Positions 26,615-35,046 of a stretch of 47,028 bases of DNA are shown here, in pieces. Below the pieces are notes generated by a model. It was not told the DNA's origin and made no database searches. It saw only the letters and a program-made list of their open reading frames with translations. Position 1 is the stretch's first letter, and each line of letters starts with the position of its first letter. Source of the DNA: Chloroflexota bacterium (GTDB lineage: Bacteria; Chloroflexota; Dehalococcoidia; UBA2979); assembly GCA_002710905.1 (NCBI GenBank), contig PAJB01000015.1:46782-93809 (forward strand), in the 5' to 3' direction. Made by a program: the position numbers and the translations under genes.

Positions 26615-26635
26615 ATTAATCTCCGATATTTGAAG

Positions 26636-27220
26636 TTAAATCTGATACAAAGAAAGAAAATTTGCAATCAAATTTCTTCCATATTCAGTAGCAATTGATT
26701 CAGGATGAAACTGAATTCCCTCGATCATCAATTCTTGATTTCTAACTCCCATTATTAAGCCTGAATCAGAGCGTGCAGAAATTTCTAGCTCATTTGGTAA
26801 GCTTTTTTCATCTATGACGAGAGAATGGTATCTAATTGCTGCAAAATCTTTGGGTATATTATTAAAAATAGCTTTCTCATCATGATGAATTATTGATTTT
26901 TTGCCGTGTAAAATTTCTCCTGCAGATACAATTTTGCCGCCAAACGCTTGCCCGATACATTGATGGCCTAAACATACACCTAAAATTGGAATCTTGCCTG
27001 CAATATTTTTAATTAATTCAGTGCTAATACCTGCTTCATTCGGTGTACAAGGACCTGGTGATACAACAACATACTTAGGTTGTAGATTTAAACACTCATC
27101 AACAGTTAAATGATCATTTCTAATAACTTGAATAGGTAAATCACTTAACTCAGAAAAATACTGAAACAAGTTATAAGTAAAAGAATCATAATTATCAATA
27201 ATTAGTATCATATTTTTCAT
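26636..27220 (-). CDS. trpG: Anthranilate synthase, glutamine amidotransferase subunit
   Basis: Supplies ammonia from glutamine to TrpE. A class I amidotransferase of 194 residues with IIDNYDSFTYNLFQYF, SPGPCTPNEAG, nucleophile Cys in GVCLGHQCIGQAFGG, RYHSLVID, and the His-Glu pair in GIQFHPESIATEYG. It lies 4 nt after trpE; the ATG at 27220 or the one three codons later could be used. In many bacteria the same subunit also serves folate synthesis (PabA), and no separate pabA is seen here. Confidence 0.94.
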   Translation of the reverse strand: MKNMILIIDNYDSFTYNLFQYFSELSDLPIQVIRNDHLTVDECLNLQPKYVVVSPGPCTPNEAGISTELIKNIAGKIPILGVCLGHQCIGQAFGGKIVSAGEILHGKKSIIHHDEKAIFNNIPKDFAAIRYHSLVIDEKSLPNELEISARSDSGLIMGVRNQELMIEGIQFHPESIATEYGRNLIANFLSLYQI

Positions 27221-27224
27221 TCAC

Positions 27225-28697
27225 TTAATAACCCAATTGACCAATTTTATCAAGATGATTATAATCTTCGGCATCTCTTATTGATGCAATTAATGCTTGA
27301 GCTTTATGTTGTGTCTCTTCAAATTCTTTTTGAGGGTCTGAATCAAAAACAATGCCTCCGCCTGCCTGGATATATGCAATGCCATCCTGTATAACCATAG
27401 TTCGAATTGTAATACATGTCTCTATGTCACCAGTTGTACTAAAGAAGCCAACAGCTCCAGCATATGGCCCACGCTTATCTGGTTCTAATTCTTGAATTAT
27501 TTCTATTGCTCTAATTTTTGGAGCCCCAGAAACCGTACCTGCAGGAAATGAAGACCGGAGTGCATCATATGGAGTATAGTCTTTATTCAACTCTCCCCTT
27601 ACATGAGAAACTAAGTGCATTACATGAGAAAAATATTCTACATCAAATTGTTGAGTAACTTCTACAGTTCCAGAATTTGCCACTTTACCAATATCATTAC
27701 GACCTAAGTCTAATAACATAACATGTTCAGCTATTTCCTTAGAATCATTTTTCAACTCATTAGCAAGCATCGAATCTTCTTTTACATCCTTGCCTCGTGG
27801 CCTTGTTCCCGCAATTGGATGATTTTCAATGATATTATTTTCTATTTTAACTAATAATTCTGGAGAAGCACCAACAATATGTGTGTCTTTAAATTTCATA
27901 AAATACATATATGGTGATGGATTAATTGCTCTTAATGATCTATAAATTTCAAAAGGATGCGCCCCTGTTTCTAGGCTAAATCTCTGAGACAAAACTGCTT
28001 GAATAATATCTCCATTTTCAATATATTGCTTGATATCATTAACAGCATTTTTATAGTCCTCTGGCAACCAGTTTGAAGCAATAGATTCATTAGTTTTACC
28101 TGAGATTGGTTCATATGGGAGACTATCTAAGGGCCTAGTAATTTTAGCAATCATTGATTCAATCTTATTTATTGCATAAGAATAATTCTTTTCTAAATCG
28201 CCTTTCAATCGAACGTGACTAACAATTTTGATACTATGTAATAAATGATCATATACAACAACAGAGTCAGAAAACATAAATAAGGATTCAGGAATATCAA
28301 GAGTTTCTTTCAATTCACTTTTAATTCTTGGTTCAATATTTGATATATATTCAAATGATAAATATCCGACAGCACCACCACAAAAGCTTGGAAGTCCGTG
28401 TGCGCTTGGTGCTTTAATTTCTTGCAATTTCTCTTCAACATGGATTAGTGGATCAATATCTGAAGAGATGTCATCGACATATACTTCATATGGATCTGTT
28501 CCAATTAAAGAATATCTGCCCTGTCTACCAAATTCAGCCGATTCTAACAAATAAGAGTAGTCACCTCCTTGTAATTTAAGATAAATAGAAAGAGGAGTTT
28601 CAAAATCAGCACGTATCTGTCTATAAATAGCAACCGCATTGAATTGACTAGAATCAACCTGCTTTATTTCTTCAATTGATAAAGAATATTTATTCAA
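27225..28697 (-). CDS. trpE: Anthranilate synthase component I
   Basis: Makes anthranilate from chorismate and ammonia, the committed step to tryptophan. Family blocks in order: the N-terminal FETPLSIYLKL and YSLIG; ENGDIIQAVLSQRFSLE; IVGASPELLVKIE; HPIAGTRPRG; EHVMLLDLGRNDIGKV; FPAGTVSGAPKIRAIEII; YAGAVGFFSTTGDIETCITIRT; and AGGGIVFDSDPQKEFEET. At 490 residues it is complete. The N-terminal LLESAE segment that contributes to tryptophan feedback binding is present (YSYLLESAEFG). The start is TTG at 28697 with AAGGGG 6 nt upstream. It follows gmk by 25 nt; no leader peptide or attenuator precedes it. Confidence 0.95.
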   Translation of the reverse strand: MNKYSLSIEEIKQVDSSQFNAVAIYRQIRADFETPLSIYLKLQGGDYSYLLESAEFGRQGRYSLIGTDPYEVYVDDISSDIDPLIHVEEKLQEIKAPSAHGLPSFCGGAVGYLSFEYISNIEPRIKSELKETLDIPESLFMFSDSVVVYDHLLHSIKIVSHVRLKGDLEKNYSYAINKIESMIAKITRPLDSLPYEPISGKTNESIASNWLPEDYKNAVNDIKQYIENGDIIQAVLSQRFSLETGAHPFEIYRSLRAINPSPYMYFMKFKDTHIVGASPELLVKIENNIIENHPIAGTRPRGKDVKEDSMLANELKNDSKEIAEHVMLLDLGRNDIGKVANSGTVEVTQQFDVEYFSHVMHLVSHVRGELNKDYTPYDALRSSFPAGTVSGAPKIRAIEIIQELEPDKRGPYAGAVGFFSTTGDIETCITIRTMVIQDGIAYIQAGGGIVFDSDPQKEFEETQHKAQALIASIRDAEDYNHLDKIGQLGY

Positions 28698-28703
28698 TTT
28701 TTG

Positions 28704-28709
28704 CCCCTT
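28704..28709 (-). promoter_or_regulatory. Ribosome-binding site supporting the TTG start of trpE
   Basis: AAGGGG (28709-28704) is followed by six bases and then TTG. No ATG or GTG near this point gives the conserved N terminus, so the site supports the rare start codon. Confidence 0.6.
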
Positions 28710-28722
28710 ACTATTGGATAAT

Positions 28723-29280
28723 TTATTTACTATATCTAATTAAATCCATAATGATTTCTGCAGTAGTATCTAGCTGCTTATCTTCATTGAGAACTACATG
28801 ATCAAAAAGATTGGCTTGTGCCATTTCTTGAATAGCAATATTCATTCTCCTATTTATTTCTTCTTGATTTTCTTGATTACGTGCATTAATGCGTTGAAAC
28901 AATTGATTCATGTTTTCAGGAGATATAAATATTGAAACAGAATTAGAATATTGCTTCATCATATTGATAGAGCCTTTAACATCTAACCTCACTAATATAT
29001 TTTTCCCTGTCGCTAAGGCTTCTAGCATGCTTTTTTTTGGCAACCCATAGTAATATTCATATACTGAAGAATACTCAATGAGTTCTTTATTGCTTATTGA
29101 TGATTCAAATTCTTTATTAGACACAAAATAATAATCCTCACCATTTTTTTCGTTTTCTCTTTTTGGTCTAGATGTCATTGTCACTGGTACTGAAAAATCA
29201 CCATTTTTATCTATAATGGTTTGGATAACTGCATCTTTGCCCACGCCAGATGGTCCAGATAAAACAATAATTTTCTGCAC
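28723..29280 (-). CDS. gmk: Guanylate kinase
   Basis: Converts GMP to GDP with ATP, an essential nucleotide step. The P-loop reads LSGPSGVGKDAVI: the usual Ser/Thr after GK is Asp. The rest of the family pattern is intact: VTMTSRPKRENEKNGEDYYFVSN, ELIEYSSVYEYYYGLPK, NILVRLDVKG, IFISPENM and QRINARNQE. The GTG start at 29280 has AAGGAG 5 nt upstream. It sits 16 nt after aroA and 25 nt before trpE, within the aromatic run, with no metabolic reason obvious. Confidence 0.93.
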   Translation of the reverse strand: MQKIIVLSGPSGVGKDAVIQTIIDKNGDFSVPVTMTSRPKRENEKNGEDYYFVSNKEFESSISNKELIEYSSVYEYYYGLPKKSMLEALATGKNILVRLDVKGSINMMKQYSNSVSIFISPENMNQLFQRINARNQENQEEINRRMNIAIQEMAQANLFDHVVLNEDKQLDTTAEIIMDLIRYSK

Positions 29281-29285
29281 TATTA

Positions 29286-29291
29286 CTCCTT
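29286..29291 (-). promoter_or_regulatory. Ribosome-binding site supporting the GTG start of gmk
   Basis: AAGGAG (29291-29286) lies five bases before GTG at 29280 and fits the first conserved residues MQKIIVLSGPSG. Confidence 0.65.
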
Positions 29292-29296
29292 AATAA

Positions 29297-30592
29297 TTAA
29301 CTGACACATAATTTTTCAAAATCATTCCAAAAATTTGGATAAGAAATGTTCACTGAGTCAATATTCATCAATTCTGATTCTTTTTCTGAAATCAATGCAG
29401 CAATGCCAGCTAGCATTGTCATTCTATGATCAGAATCACAATAAAGTTTAGCACCATGCAAACTATTTAAGCCATTAATTAATAGACCATCTTCATGAGA
29501 ATAAATTTCACCTCCAAATTGACTAATGATTTCAATAGTATTTGCCAATCTATTACTCTCTTTAACTTTTAATTCACTTATATTGCTTATATTGGTTTTT
29601 CCTTTTGCAAAACAAGCACCTAAGGCAATAAGTGGTATCTCATCTATCGCTCTAGGAATTAATTCGTTAGAAACTTTTGTACTCGATAAAGAACTAGAAT
29701 AAATTCCTAAGTCAGCAACCTCTTCATTACCCATCATCCGCTTGTTCATAATCTCTATTCGTGCACCCATTCCAAGAAAAATATCAATAATTCCAGAACG
29801 CGTATGGTTAATACATACATTTTTTATTTCAATTTCTGCATCAGGATGCAAAATACCTGCGACAATCCAAGGAGCTGCTGAACTAATATCACTAGGCACA
29901 TCAATATCTACAGATTGGAGTTCACTAGAATCACCATTTATAGTTATTTTATTTTCATGAATATTGAGTTTTGCTCCCATAGCTAATAGCATACGCTCTG
30001 TATGATCTCGAGATTTAAATGGTTCAATTATGTTTAATGTACCCTTAGAGCTTAAACCGGCTAGAAGAAGTGCAGATTTTATTTGTGCTGAAGCTATTGT
30101 CATTTCAATAGTTTGATCTGTTGTGAGTTGTTTGCCTTCTATTATTATGGGAGCGCATCCATTTGATTGCTCTGAAAAAATGTTGGCGCCCATTTTGTTC
30201 AATAAACTATATACTCTCTCCATCGGCCTAGATTGCAATGAATCATCGCCTATCAAGCGTACTGTGCCATTTATATTTGCAATCAATCCCATCAATAATC
30301 TAATTGTTGTTCCGGAATTGCCACAATCTAGATCATCATCTGCTGCCTTTAACCCATTCATTCCTCGTCCTTTTACTCTGTAACTTCCATCATTATGAAT
30401 ATCTATTTCAGCTCCTAATTGTTTCAGGCAGTTAATTGTTGATTGAATATCTTCAGATTCTAAAATCCCTTTAACTGTGGCGGTTTGGTCAGCGATTGAA
30501 TTAAGTATTAATGCACGATGGCTTATAGATTTATCTCCAGGAGGGATAATTGTGCCTCTTAGCTTTTTTGGTCGTGTAATTTTTTTATTCAT
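29297..30592 (-). CDS. aroA: 5-enolpyruvylshikimate-3-phosphate synthase
   Basis: Sixth step of the shikimate pathway and the target of glyphosate. Blocks: PPGDKSISHRALIL; LDCGNSGTTIRLLMGL; DDSLQSRPMERVY; ASAQIKSALLLAGL; SRDHTERML; IDEIPLIALGACFA; LKVKESNRL; and DHRMTMLAGIAALIS. Active-site Asp is in the IDE block. Of two starts, TTG at 30598 and ATG at 30592, ATG is chosen. The GNSGTTIRLLMG region has no obvious change. It lies between tyrA and gmk. Confidence 0.95.
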   Translation of the reverse strand: MNKKITRPKKLRGTIIPPGDKSISHRALILNSIADQTATVKGILESEDIQSTINCLKQLGAEIDIHNDGSYRVKGRGMNGLKAADDDLDCGNSGTTIRLLMGLIANINGTVRLIGDDSLQSRPMERVYSLLNKMGANIFSEQSNGCAPIIIEGKQLTTDQTIEMTIASAQIKSALLLAGLSSKGTLNIIEPFKSRDHTERMLLAMGAKLNIHENKITINGDSSELQSVDIDVPSDISSAAPWIVAGILHPDAEIEIKNVCINHTRSGIIDIFLGMGARIEIMNKRMMGNEEVADLGIYSSSLSSTKVSNELIPRAIDEIPLIALGACFAKGKTNISNISELKVKESNRLANTIEIISQFGGEIYSHEDGLLINGLNSLHGAKLYCDSDHRMTMLAGIAALISEKESELMNIDSVNISYPNFWNDFEKLCVS

Positions 30593-30614
30593 AAACAATT
30601 TTCAAATAATTAAG

Positions 30615-31607
30615 TTATTTTCTGTTATCAAAATCGATTTTATTGAGTTTGTCAGTCAACATGCCGCCCATAAGCAAATCAAATGCATTATAATCAGGAA
30701 CATTTGTTAGTTGCTCACCCCAATGTTCTCTACCAACAGCACCATCAAGAAACTTTAAATAATCTAGATGCATTGCGCCAATAAATTTAAATAATCCTTC
30801 TTTGTTTTCAGAGTCTTGTAAAAGTAATTTAATTTTTTGAAGTTCCTCAATATATCTTTCAAGCCAATGATCAATATTTACGTGATTGGTCTCATTAATA
30901 TCAAAAGCTAAAGATGGATTTGTTCCGGTCAATCTTGATGCACTTTTAAATCCGCTTGAAGCTAACATTGAAAGTTCTGCCCATGCATTTGATTGTTTTG
31001 CTAAAGCAAATAAGGCTATTTGAGCAAATAATGGCATATGTGAAATGCCTGCGACATAAGAATCATGTTCATCGGCGTCCATAAACATTGGTTCGGCACC
31101 CATGGCTTCGATAAGACTAAGAATAGTTTCTATAGCATGCTGAGGAGTATTTTTAGTAGGGGTAATGACCCATCTAGAATCTTCAAAAATAGAGCCGTCA
31201 GAATAATTTGGTCCAACTTCTGTTGAGCCAGCCATTGGATGGCCGCCTATAAAAAAGGTATCCTTAGATAGAATTGAATTTGCCCAATCAATAATTTTAG
31301 ATTTTGAAGAAGATGTGTCAGTAATTACTAAGTTAGCAATATGATTTGTTAAAATTGATTCATTAATTGCTTCAAAAATATCTTTAACATCTAGAATAGG
31401 TGCTGCAATTATAACAATTTTTGAATTTTTAACAACTACATCTATAGATTCAGCAACTGAATCAATAGCATTGATTTTTAGTGCAAGATTTAAATTATCT
31501 CTACTAACATCATAACCAATGACACTCATTCCTTTTTCACCATGACTGTGCAATCTTAAGCCAATTGAAGCACCAATAAGACCAGTTCCTATAATACCAA
31601 TTTGCAT
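30615..31607 (-). CDS. tyrA: Prephenate (or arogenate) dehydrogenase
   Basis: Oxidatively decarboxylates prephenate to 4-hydroxyphenylpyruvate for tyrosine. The N-terminal NAD-binding site is IGIIGTGLIGASIGLRL; the family block GGHPMAGSTEVGPNYSDGSIFEDSRW and VAGISHMPLFAQIALF follow. It is 330 residues with no ACT domain, so feedback inhibition at an ACT site is not expected. Whether prephenate or arogenate is used cannot be told. ATG has AAGGGG 5 nt upstream. It starts 60 nt after the site-2 protease gene and is the first amino acid gene of the run. Confidence 0.93.
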   Translation of the reverse strand: MQIGIIGTGLIGASIGLRLHSHGEKGMSVIGYDVSRDNLNLALKINAIDSVAESIDVVVKNSKIVIIAAPILDVKDIFEAINESILTNHIANLVITDTSSSKSKIIDWANSILSKDTFFIGGHPMAGSTEVGPNYSDGSIFEDSRWVITPTKNTPQHAIETILSLIEAMGAEPMFMDADEHDSYVAGISHMPLFAQIALFALAKQSNAWAELSMLASSGFKSASRLTGTNPSLAFDINETNHVNIDHWLERYIEELQKIKLLLQDSENKEGLFKFIGAMHLDYLKFLDGAVGREHWGEQLTNVPDYNAFDLLMGGMLTDKLNKIDFDNRK

Positions 31608-31667
31608 ATTAGCCCCTTAATTACCACTACTACAAATATTCTAACAATAAATAATTCAAAAATCTGA

Positions 31668-32429
31668 TTATTTTATTAGTTCATTGAGCATAAAAGACCA
31701 ATCATTTATTGAGCCAGCAAAAAATTCAATAAAAATGTTTCTGAATGGTTCTATAAACCACCATAGAGGGCTCACAAGACCGCTAGTAATGAATGGTAGT
31801 ACTACAAGCAAAATTAATAAGCCAGTGCCCCATTTTTCCATTTTAGATAATCTGTAGGCTAATTCAGCTGGTATCAAACCTAAAATGACCTTGAAGCCAT
31901 CTAGAGGGGGGATAGGAATAAGATTAAAAACTGCAAGTGTAATATTTACAAAAACAATAGTGCCAAAAAAAAGTCCCAACAAATTAGCAATACTCAATTT
32001 TGAAAATGCAATAATTATATCTGCGTAATCAGGAGGAACCAAAGGATGAGTTGGGACAAGTAGTCCTAAAAAAAATGGAATTGAGAAAATAAATGCGATA
32101 ATAAGATTACTAAGGGGTCCAGCAAGAGCAACTAATGCCATATCTTTAATAGGATTAGCAAAATAATTAGGATTAACTGGCACTGGTTTTGCCCAACCAA
32201 ATCCAACAAAAAAAATCAAAGAAGAGCCAAAGGGATCTAAATGAGCAAGTGGGTTGAAAGTTAATCGACCATTATGTTTAGCTGTAGGATCTCCTAATTT
32301 ATTTGCGATATAACCATGAACTAACTCATGTAAAACTAATCCCAATAACAAAGAGATGCTTAAAGCAAGAATTATGATAAAAAATGCTATAGGAGAATTT
32401 TTTAATAATGAAAGATATACAAAAAACAA
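31668..32429 (-). CDS. Site-2 protease family intramembrane metalloprotease (M50)
   Basis: Polytopic membrane zinc protease. The zinc site is H34-E35-L-V-H38 in VLHELVHGYIANKLGD; the motif AKHNGRLTFNPLAHLDPFGS and the second catalytic block NLIPIPPLDGFKV (with the zinc Asp) are typical of the M50B rhomboid-less, PDZ-less short type. About six membrane segments; no PDZ domain. The start is TTG at 32429, with AAGGAG (32441-32436) 6 nt before it. It heads the 17-gene minus-strand run, 60 nt before tyrA. The protease substrate is unknown; no anti-sigma factor lies nearby. Confidence 0.88.
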   Translation of the reverse strand: MFFVYLSLLKNSPIAFFIIILALSISLLLGLVLHELVHGYIANKLGDPTAKHNGRLTFNPLAHLDPFGSSLIFFVGFGWAKPVPVNPNYFANPIKDMALVALAGPLSNLIIAFIFSIPFFLGLLVPTHPLVPPDYADIIIAFSKLSIANLLGLFFGTIVFVNITLAVFNLIPIPPLDGFKVILGLIPAELAYRLSKMEKWGTGLLILLVVLPFITSGLVSPLWWFIEPFRNIFIEFFAGSINDWSFMLNELIK

Positions 32430-32435
32430 TTTCAG

Positions 32436-32441
32436 CTCCTT
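32436..32441 (-). promoter_or_regulatory. Ribosome-binding site supporting the TTG start of the M50 protease
   Basis: AAGGAG is followed by CTGAAA and TTG at 32429. The strong match settles the rare start codon. Confidence 0.65.
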
Positions 32442-32448
32442 GGTTGTA

Positions 32449-32464
32449 GAGTATATTTTTACTC
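32449..32464. promoter_or_regulatory. Dyad over the -10 box of the aromatic run promoter
   Basis: GAGTA-N6-TACTC is a perfect 5-bp-arm inverted repeat of 16 nt. It covers the predicted -10 element (32455-32450), the usual place for a repressor to block transcription. Short arms in AT-rich DNA can occur by chance. Confidence 0.3.
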
Positions 32465-32478
32465 GATCATATTGTACA
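32450..32478 (-). promoter_or_regulatory. Candidate promoter of the M50 protease/aromatic amino acid run
   Basis: On the minus strand TGTACA (32478-32473; 4 of 6 matches to TTGACA) is spaced exactly 17 nt from TATACT (32455-32450; 5 of 6 matches to TATAAT). The start point would be about 32443, leaving a leader of about 14 nt with the ribosome-binding site. The gap of 57 nt is shared with the divergent propeller gene. No other equally good promoter was noticed before tyrS, so this could serve the whole run, though internal promoters are possible. Confidence 0.4.
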
Positions 32479-32486
32479 TTTGAAAT

Positions 32487-33713
32487 ATGTTAGAAAAATT
32501 TATAGAAAATAGAATTAATAAGAAAATAATTTATTTCTTCAATAAACCTCTTGTTTTGTTTATATTTTTTGGAACATCAATAACAATTTTTTTTGCATTA
32601 CAATATGGCTTTTTTATAAATATTCAGCAAGCCATTACCACTAAAGGTACCAATGCAAGGTTAATCACAATAGAGCATTCTAAACATAAAGATACAATTT
32701 ATGCTTATTCAGGTGCAAAATTTATCAATAAAGAAAAAATTGCTGATATAAAACATTTACCAAATTGGAGTGTTAATGCATCTAATATAAATAATGACTC
32801 AAATCTAATAATGATTATCCCAAATAACAACAAGGAACTAACTAACCCAAGATTTAATGCAGAAATTATTGCTTATAATTTACAATCAAAAAAACAGATC
32901 GTAATTGGCAAAGATGCTGACTTATTAGTAAAACCTCTGTTTGATGAAAAAACTAAAACAGTGTATTATCGTTCAACATCTCACAATCAAGAAACAAGAT
33001 TAATACAATACAACCTTAATACAAGAATCAAAAAAACAATATTTAAAACAAACAATGAAATGGCAATATTCCCTATTCTGGCTAATAAAAATAACTTATA
33101 TGTAATCAAATATGACGTTCAGGGAAGTAAATTAATGATAATTTCAGATATGGAGATAAAAGAAGCTGCACATCTTTCAGGACATTTCATTAGAGATTGG
33201 TCAATCAGTGATGACAAAAATCAACTTTTATTCATAGAGCAAGAAGCAAACAATCAATATCTTCAATATAATATAAAAATCCTAAATATAAAAAATAAAA
33301 AGTATGTTGAATTAAATTTTAGTAAAGATTCTTATGCTTTACAAAAAGAAATATTGTCCGTAACAGGAAATACTAGTAGCAAAAATAGAGATATAGTAAA
33401 TTATTTTAAACCAATTTGGTTAAATGCTAACGAAATGGCTTTTGGGATCAACTCAATACTGCTGCAAAACAGTCAACCAATTAGTATATTCAATATTAGT
33501 GCATCCAGGTTAGATAAACTAATTCCACCTCTAAAGGGGCTTGATACGCCAATCGCATTTGACAGTTATGGCAAAAATATGCTTGTAAAGAATATACAAC
33601 CAGAGATGAATTATCTAGAAAAAATATTTGTAATTAATAACGAACTTAAGACTCGATTACCAATTGAAAATAATAATTTAGTTATCTATGCAAATTGGTG
33701 GTACATAAATTGA
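32487..33713 (+). CDS. Membrane-anchored, TolB/beta-propeller-like protein of unknown function
   Basis: Not assigned to a named family. The 408 residues begin with a short basic cytoplasmic part and one membrane span (about residues 20-46, LVLFIFFGTSITIFFALQYGFF). About 360 residues follow, with repeated strand-rich units: IMIIPNNN...IIAYNLQSKKQIVIG; KTVYYRSTS...LIQYNLNTRIKKTIF; LYVIKYDVQG...; and LLFIEQEANN...IKILNIKNKKYVEL. This 'value then formatted label' pattern resembles WD40/TolB-type propeller blades. The N-in topology puts the propeller outside. It overlaps the next gene by 4 nt (TTGA), suggesting a linked role with the transglycosylase-like protein. ATG lacks a clear ribosome-binding site. 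Identity of blades and ligand unknown. Confidence 0.6.
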   Translation: MLEKFIENRINKKIIYFFNKPLVLFIFFGTSITIFFALQYGFFINIQQAITTKGTNARLITIEHSKHKDTIYAYSGAKFINKEKIADIKHLPNWSVNASNINNDSNLIMIIPNNNKELTNPRFNAEIIAYNLQSKKQIVIGKDADLLVKPLFDEKTKTVYYRSTSHNQETRLIQYNLNTRIKKTIFKTNNEMAIFPILANKNNLYVIKYDVQGSKLMIISDMEIKEAAHLSGHFIRDWSISDDKNQLLFIEQEANNQYLQYNIKILNIKNKKYVELNFSKDSYALQKEILSVTGNTSSKNRDIVNYFKPIWLNANEMAFGINSILLQNSQPISIFNISASRLDKLIPPLKGLDTPIAFDSYGKNMLVKNIQPEMNYLEKIFVINNELKTRLPIENNNLVIYANWWYIN

Positions 33714-35038
33714 AAAAAAATTTTTTTGACATATTATTAATTTTGATAATAACAGCGATTATTGCATTCAATATAGGAGGAAAACAAGCTAATGCATGCG
33801 CCTTTTTAAATACTCCCCATGCTTATGAAGCGGATAAAAATAGAACAGCATACATTAAATTATTAGATTATGCAGCATCAGGTAAGCTATTCAAAGGGGA
33901 TATAAGCTTCGAACTACCAACTGGAGAGGCGGGAACGCGAAGTAACAGAAGAGAAGTTAGTGCCAAGTTACCTCAAGAGATACTAAAATCAATTGCCTGG
34001 GTAGAATCTGAAATGCTCATGGCTACGATACAAGTTGCATATAATTCCAAGGGGCCGGCTTTAGTTGCATTTGACTGTGGTTATGGCATTATGCAAATTA
34101 CTTCTGGAATGGAAAAGCCAGCTGATGGAAAAATAACTAGTAAAGAACAAGTTCTTATCGCAACACATCCATCTTATAACATTGCTAAAGGGGCTGAATT
34201 ATTAATTGAAAAATGGAATCAAGCGCCCCAAAGTAGGCCTATTGTTGGGACAGATACTGATTCTGACCCTAATATTTTAGAAAATTGGTATTATGCAACA
34301 TGGAGCTACAATGGGTTTAGTGGCCCTGGTACAAATAAATCAAATCATCCCTTGGACCCAATTTTTTCATCATGGCCAAGACCAATTTATACTTGCGATG
34401 GTCGTTATCCAAAAAACCAATTCCCATATCAGGAATTAGTATGGGGTTGCCTAAATAATCCACCAAAAATCTCTGGTAAACAATTATGGCAACCAGTCAA
34501 TATATCATTGCCAAACTTAACTGATTCAACATTTGCAAATAAATTATCTTTATCTAATTTTAATTTTCCATTTTCTAATATGGATATACCCACTCCTCAA
34601 CCAATGCATTACAGTAATACTCTTCAATCAATAACTCCTTCATCGAATATGATGTTAGGAAAACCAACTGCATCAATTTCAAAAGATAAATTAAGAATCC
34701 AAACAAATGCAAAAAATAACTTAGCAGATAGAACAATTGTTATTCGAAATAACGGATTTGGCCTTTTATCATGGAATGCCTATACAACTTATCCATGGAT
34801 TGTTATTGAAAAGCCAGCAGGGGTGGCGCTTGGCAAAGATATAGAATGTAGTACTGTAAATTGCCAAAGAGAATCTGAAGTTATTATAAAGATTAATCCA
34901 ACATTATTGCCTGATACGAGGGCAATAGGTAAGATTGTTATACAATTTGCAAACTTGAATATTGCAGATCAAGTAATCACTGTTGATGCATTTGCTGAAT
35001 TCAACTCAGGAGTATCAGGCATTAGCAAAATATATTAA
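33710..35038 (+). CDS. Exported lytic-transglycosylase-like (SLT) protein with C-terminal Ig-like domain
   Basis: The N terminus has a basic start and hydrophobic segment (residues 8-22) ending at GGKQANACA, a likely signal peptide. Lysozyme-like SLT motifs follow: E99-S in SIAWVESEM, GYGIMQITSGM, YNIAKGAELLIEKW and YATWSYNGFSG, matching the glutamate, GxMQ, repeat-helix and (A)YN blocks of transglycosylases. A long Ser/Asn/Pro-rich middle (about 260-325) leads to a beta-sandwich domain (about 340-435; NNLADRTIVIRNNGFGLLSW...WIVIEKPAG), similar in style to BACON/Ig-like domains. Start TTG at 33710 overlaps the previous stop (TTGA) and gives MKKNFFDILL; TTG/GTG codons at 33695/33698 are alternatives. 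Catalysis on peptidoglycan is inferred, not shown. Confidence 0.7.
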   Translation: MKKNFFDILLILIITAIIAFNIGGKQANACAFLNTPHAYEADKNRTAYIKLLDYAASGKLFKGDISFELPTGEAGTRSNRREVSAKLPQEILKSIAWVESEMLMATIQVAYNSKGPALVAFDCGYGIMQITSGMEKPADGKITSKEQVLIATHPSYNIAKGAELLIEKWNQAPQSRPIVGTDTDSDPNILENWYYATWSYNGFSGPGTNKSNHPLDPIFSSWPRPIYTCDGRYPKNQFPYQELVWGCLNNPPKISGKQLWQPVNISLPNLTDSTFANKLSLSNFNFPFSNMDIPTPQPMHYSNTLQSITPSSNMMLGKPTASISKDKLRIQTNAKNNLADRTIVIRNNGFGLLSWNAYTTYPWIVIEKPAGVALGKDIECSTVNCQRESEVIIKINPTLLPDTRAIGKIVIQFANLNIADQVITVDAFAEFNSGVSGISKIY

Positions 35039-35046
35039 GGATCAAT

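Noticed and set aside
28698..28722. trp attenuator or leader peptide in front of trpE
   Set aside because: Only 25 nt separate gmk and trpE; there is no Trp-codon run, hairpin or T-box. The 60-nt gap before tyrA also has none.
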